From assembly GCA_022768065.1 (NCBI GenBank), contig JALELS010000019.1, forward strand, positions 37,709-101,708: a stretch of DNA of 64,000 bases, written 5' to 3'. A model generated the notes under the pieces. It saw only the letters and a program-made list of their open reading frames with translations, was not told the origin of the DNA and searched no databases. The position numbers and the translations under genes are program-made. Below, one piece after another: positions 62,280-64,000 of the stretch. Within the stretch, counting starts at the first letter, position 1; the number at the start of each line of letters is the position of its first letter. The stretch is from Ruminococcus sp. Its GTDB lineage: Bacteria > Bacillota > Clostridia > Oscillospirales > Acutalibacteraceae.

Positions 62280-63638
62280 ATGAAATACAGCAAAAACGAT
62301 ATCCTGAAGTATGCCGGCAAATATGCCGATGTTTGCAGAGAGACGGGTTATATAGACCCAGTTCTTTATGATGAATACGGCGTAAAACGCGGACTTCGCG
62401 ATAAAAACGGAAACGGCGTTTTGGCAGGTCTTACTTCAATTTCAAAAATCAAATCTTTTGAAGATACTCCCGAGGGAAGAGTTCCGTGCCCCGGCGAGCT
62501 TTATTACCGCGGTATAAATGTCGTGGACCTTATAAAAGGCAGGGGCGGCAACCGTTTCGGCTTTGAGGAGGCGTCATATCTCGTTTTATTCGGAAAGCTT
62601 CCGACTAAAGATGAGCTGAGCGAGTTTATTTCGGTTTTGTCGTCTCTCAGAACTTTGCCCACCAATTTTACACGCGACGTTATTATGAAAGCTCCGAGCA
62701 AGGATATCATGAACTCTTTGACCAAGAGCGTTTTGACTCTCGCGGCTTATGACAGCAATGCGTCTGATATTTCGCTCGATAATGTTCTCAGACAGTGCCT
62801 CAGCCTTATAAGTCTGTTCCCGATGCTCTCGGTATATGCTTATCATGCCTATAATCATTACCTTTGCAATGACAGCTTGTATATTCACAGGCCGGACCCG
62901 AAACTGTCTACCGCCGAGAATATTTTGCGTATGCTGAGACCCGATAAGAGTTACACTCCGCTTGAGGCGCTTGTACTCGATACCGCTCTGATACTCCATA
63001 TGGAGCACGGCGGCGGCAATAACTCGTCTTTTACAACTCACGTTGTCACTTCCTCCGGTTCCGATACTTATTCGGTTATGGCGGCTGCTCTGTGCTCTCT
63101 TAAAGGACCTAAACACGGCGGCGCAAATATAAAGGTTGTTCGTATGATGGAGGACCTTAAAAAGAATGTTCGTGACACGTCAGATGAGGACGAAGTCCGT
63201 GCTTATCTTAACAGACTTCTAAATAAAGAGGAATTTGACAAGAAAGGGCTTATCTACGGTATGGGTCATGCGGTTTATTCCGTTTCCGACCCACGTGCCG
63301 AAGTATTCAAGAGTTTTACAAAGGAGCTTGCCGATGAAAAGGGCAGAAGCGGCGATTATGCCCTTTATAATACGGTGGAAAGGCTCGCTAAAGAAATAAT
63401 AAGCGAGAAACGCAAAATATATAAAGGCGTCAGCGCAAATGTGGATTTTTACAGCGGCTTTGTTTACAGTATGCTCGGTATTCCCGTGGAGCTGTTTACG
63501 CCCATATTTGCCATAGCGCGAATTACCGGCTGGTCGGCGCACAGGATAGAGGAGCTTATAAATACCGATAAAATTATAAGACCTGCTTATAAAAGTGTGT
63601 CAAAAGACCAAAGTTATCTTCCGCTGAACGACAGATAA
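62280..63638 (+). CDS. Citrate synthase
   Basis: The 452-residue protein condenses acetyl-CoA and oxaloacetate. Catalytic blocks are visible: HMEHGGGNNSSF with the first His, GPKHGGANIKVV, GMGHAVYSVSDPRAEV with the second His, and DFYSGFVY with the catalytic Asp, then FAIARITGWSAHRIEE. An N-terminal part of about 40 residues comes before LAGLTSISKI. In an anaerobe it most likely feeds 2-oxoglutarate and glutamate synthesis. AGGAG precedes the ATG. It is a single-gene unit; aconitase and isocitrate dehydrogenase are not adjacent in the window. Confidence 0.94.
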   Translation: MKYSKNDILKYAGKYADVCRETGYIDPVLYDEYGVKRGLRDKNGNGVLAGLTSISKIKSFEDTPEGRVPCPGELYYRGINVVDLIKGRGGNRFGFEEASYLVLFGKLPTKDELSEFISVLSSLRTLPTNFTRDVIMKAPSKDIMNSLTKSVLTLAAYDSNASDISLDNVLRQCLSLISLFPMLSVYAYHAYNHYLCNDSLYIHRPDPKLSTAENILRMLRPDKSYTPLEALVLDTALILHMEHGGGNNSSFTTHVVTSSGSDTYSVMAAALCSLKGPKHGGANIKVVRMMEDLKKNVRDTSDEDEVRAYLNRLLNKEEFDKKGLIYGMGHAVYSVSDPRAEVFKSFTKELADEKGRSGDYALYNTVERLAKEIISEKRKIYKGVSANVDFYSGFVYSMLGIPVELFTPIFAIARITGWSAHRIEELINTDKIIRPAYKSVSKDQSYLPLNDR

Positions 63639-63663
63639 AGCCTAAAAATACAGTAAAAACAGT

Positions 63664-63714
63664 GTCGAAGCCAAATTCAACTAAAATTTGAAAACAGGCT
63701 TCGGCATTTTATTT
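63664..63714 (+). terminator. Terminator of the citrate synthase gene
   Basis: A 9-bp stem with one G-T pair (63664-63672 with 63697-63705) contains an inner AAATT/AATTT pairing and is followed by ATTTTATTT. Confidence 0.8.
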
Positions 63715-63783
63715 ACATTGCAAAAAACACCCGGCGGCGTTTCAAAAAGGCAAAAAAAGATGTGATTTTTTTGGAAATAAGTG

Positions 63784-63812
63784 TTGACTTTTGTCGCTCA
63801 TTTTGATATTAT
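63784..63812 (+). promoter_or_regulatory. Strong promoter of a probable rRNA operon
   Basis: TTGACT (63784-63789) and TATTAT (63807-63812) are 17 bp apart, after an A/T-rich upstream stretch that could be an UP element. Confidence 0.75.
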
Positions 63813-64000
63813 ATCGGAGCGCTAAGGCGAGAGGGCAAAACCAAAAGCGCCGAGCACACAATGGACCTTGAAAATTAAACAACGACAAGAAACAAGGAAC
63901 CCTGAGATTCTTAAAGTTGAAAGACTTAAAGAGTTTTAGAAGTACGAAAGTACGAACAGTAAATTCGGGAAATTGAAAAAATTTCTTGGATAAAGTAAAA
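63813..64000 (+). other. Probable pre-16S rRNA leader, gene beyond the right edge
   Basis: No frame is present. The stretch has GACCTTGAAAATTAAACAAC, a sequence type found in rRNA leaders and spacers of Firmicutes next to boxA/processing sites, followed by A/G-rich sequence with short dyads (AGTACGAAAGTACG). 16S rRNA itself is not yet reached. A tRNA or other stable RNA unit is the alternative. Confidence 0.6.

Overview
The window looks like chromosome of a spore-forming, anaerobic clostridial Firmicute, most like the gut Ruminococcaceae/Oscillospiraceae. Supporting signs are a complete spoIIIA operon (AA to AH), a probable spoVM, a tyrS T-box, AddAB instead of RecBCD, a sufCBDSU operon behind an IscR-like Rrf2 regulator, the dgt-dnaG-rpoD block, strong TTGACA-N17-TATAAT promoters and many shared hairpin terminators between convergent genes. 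I see no prophage, insertion sequence, CRISPR array or tRNA. Genus-level placement is inference.

Layout. 1-2.8 kb (minus strand): a three-gene unit of D-amino-acid transaminase, a DUF4392 D-glutamate-cyclase-like protein and the start of 5-oxoprolinase subunit PxpB, which suggests a route from D-glutamate through 5-oxoproline to glutamate. 2.8-9.3 kb: a biotin ligase, a surface-anchored Ser-rich protein, the UPF0210/ACT pair, a HisJ-type phosphatase, and ispE coupled to a tiny membrane ORF and an IscR-like regulator. 9.3-14.7 kb: trpS, a CarD-like regulator with a Cys-rich partner, a polysaccharide deacetylase and a polar amino-acid ABC importer. 14.8-22.5 kb: a frameshifted aminotransferase, nadE, spoVM with a small membrane protein, a second biotin ligase with an HTH domain, and a large YfhO protein.

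22.7-37.2 kb is one long plus-strand block: spoIIIAA-AH, then asp23, nusB, an M22/TsaD-like gene, xseA, xseB, ispA, dxs, tlyA, nadK, argR and recN. This follows the Bacillus subtilis spoIIIA-yqhY-nusB-xseAB-ispA-dxs-yqxC-ahrC-recN neighbourhood, but accBC and folD are absent, an M22 gene and nadK are added, and no spoIVB/spo0A follows. 37.2-48.4 kb: T-box and tyrS, an MFS transporter, a membrane-anchored parvulin foldase, a frameshifted cupin behind a MerR-type promoter, and the suf operon. 48.4-64 kb: a structured gene-free stretch, a GH27 alpha-galactosidase, addB-addA, rpmE, a YigZ-family gene, dgt-dnaG-rpoD, citrate synthase and, at the right edge, a promoter plus leader that probably precede an rRNA operon.

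Items most worth a second look are the D-glutamate/5-oxoproline operon; the MerR-type 19-bp-spacer promoter in front of a broken cupin; two single-site frameshifts (one in a TA-repeat); a 29-codon SpoVM with a TTG start; the roughly 180-nt out-of-frame overlap of spoIIIAA with spoIIIAB; and the structured stretch at 48.55-48.74 kb. Promoters, terminators and starts were called by eye; families were called from remembered motifs, with no database search.
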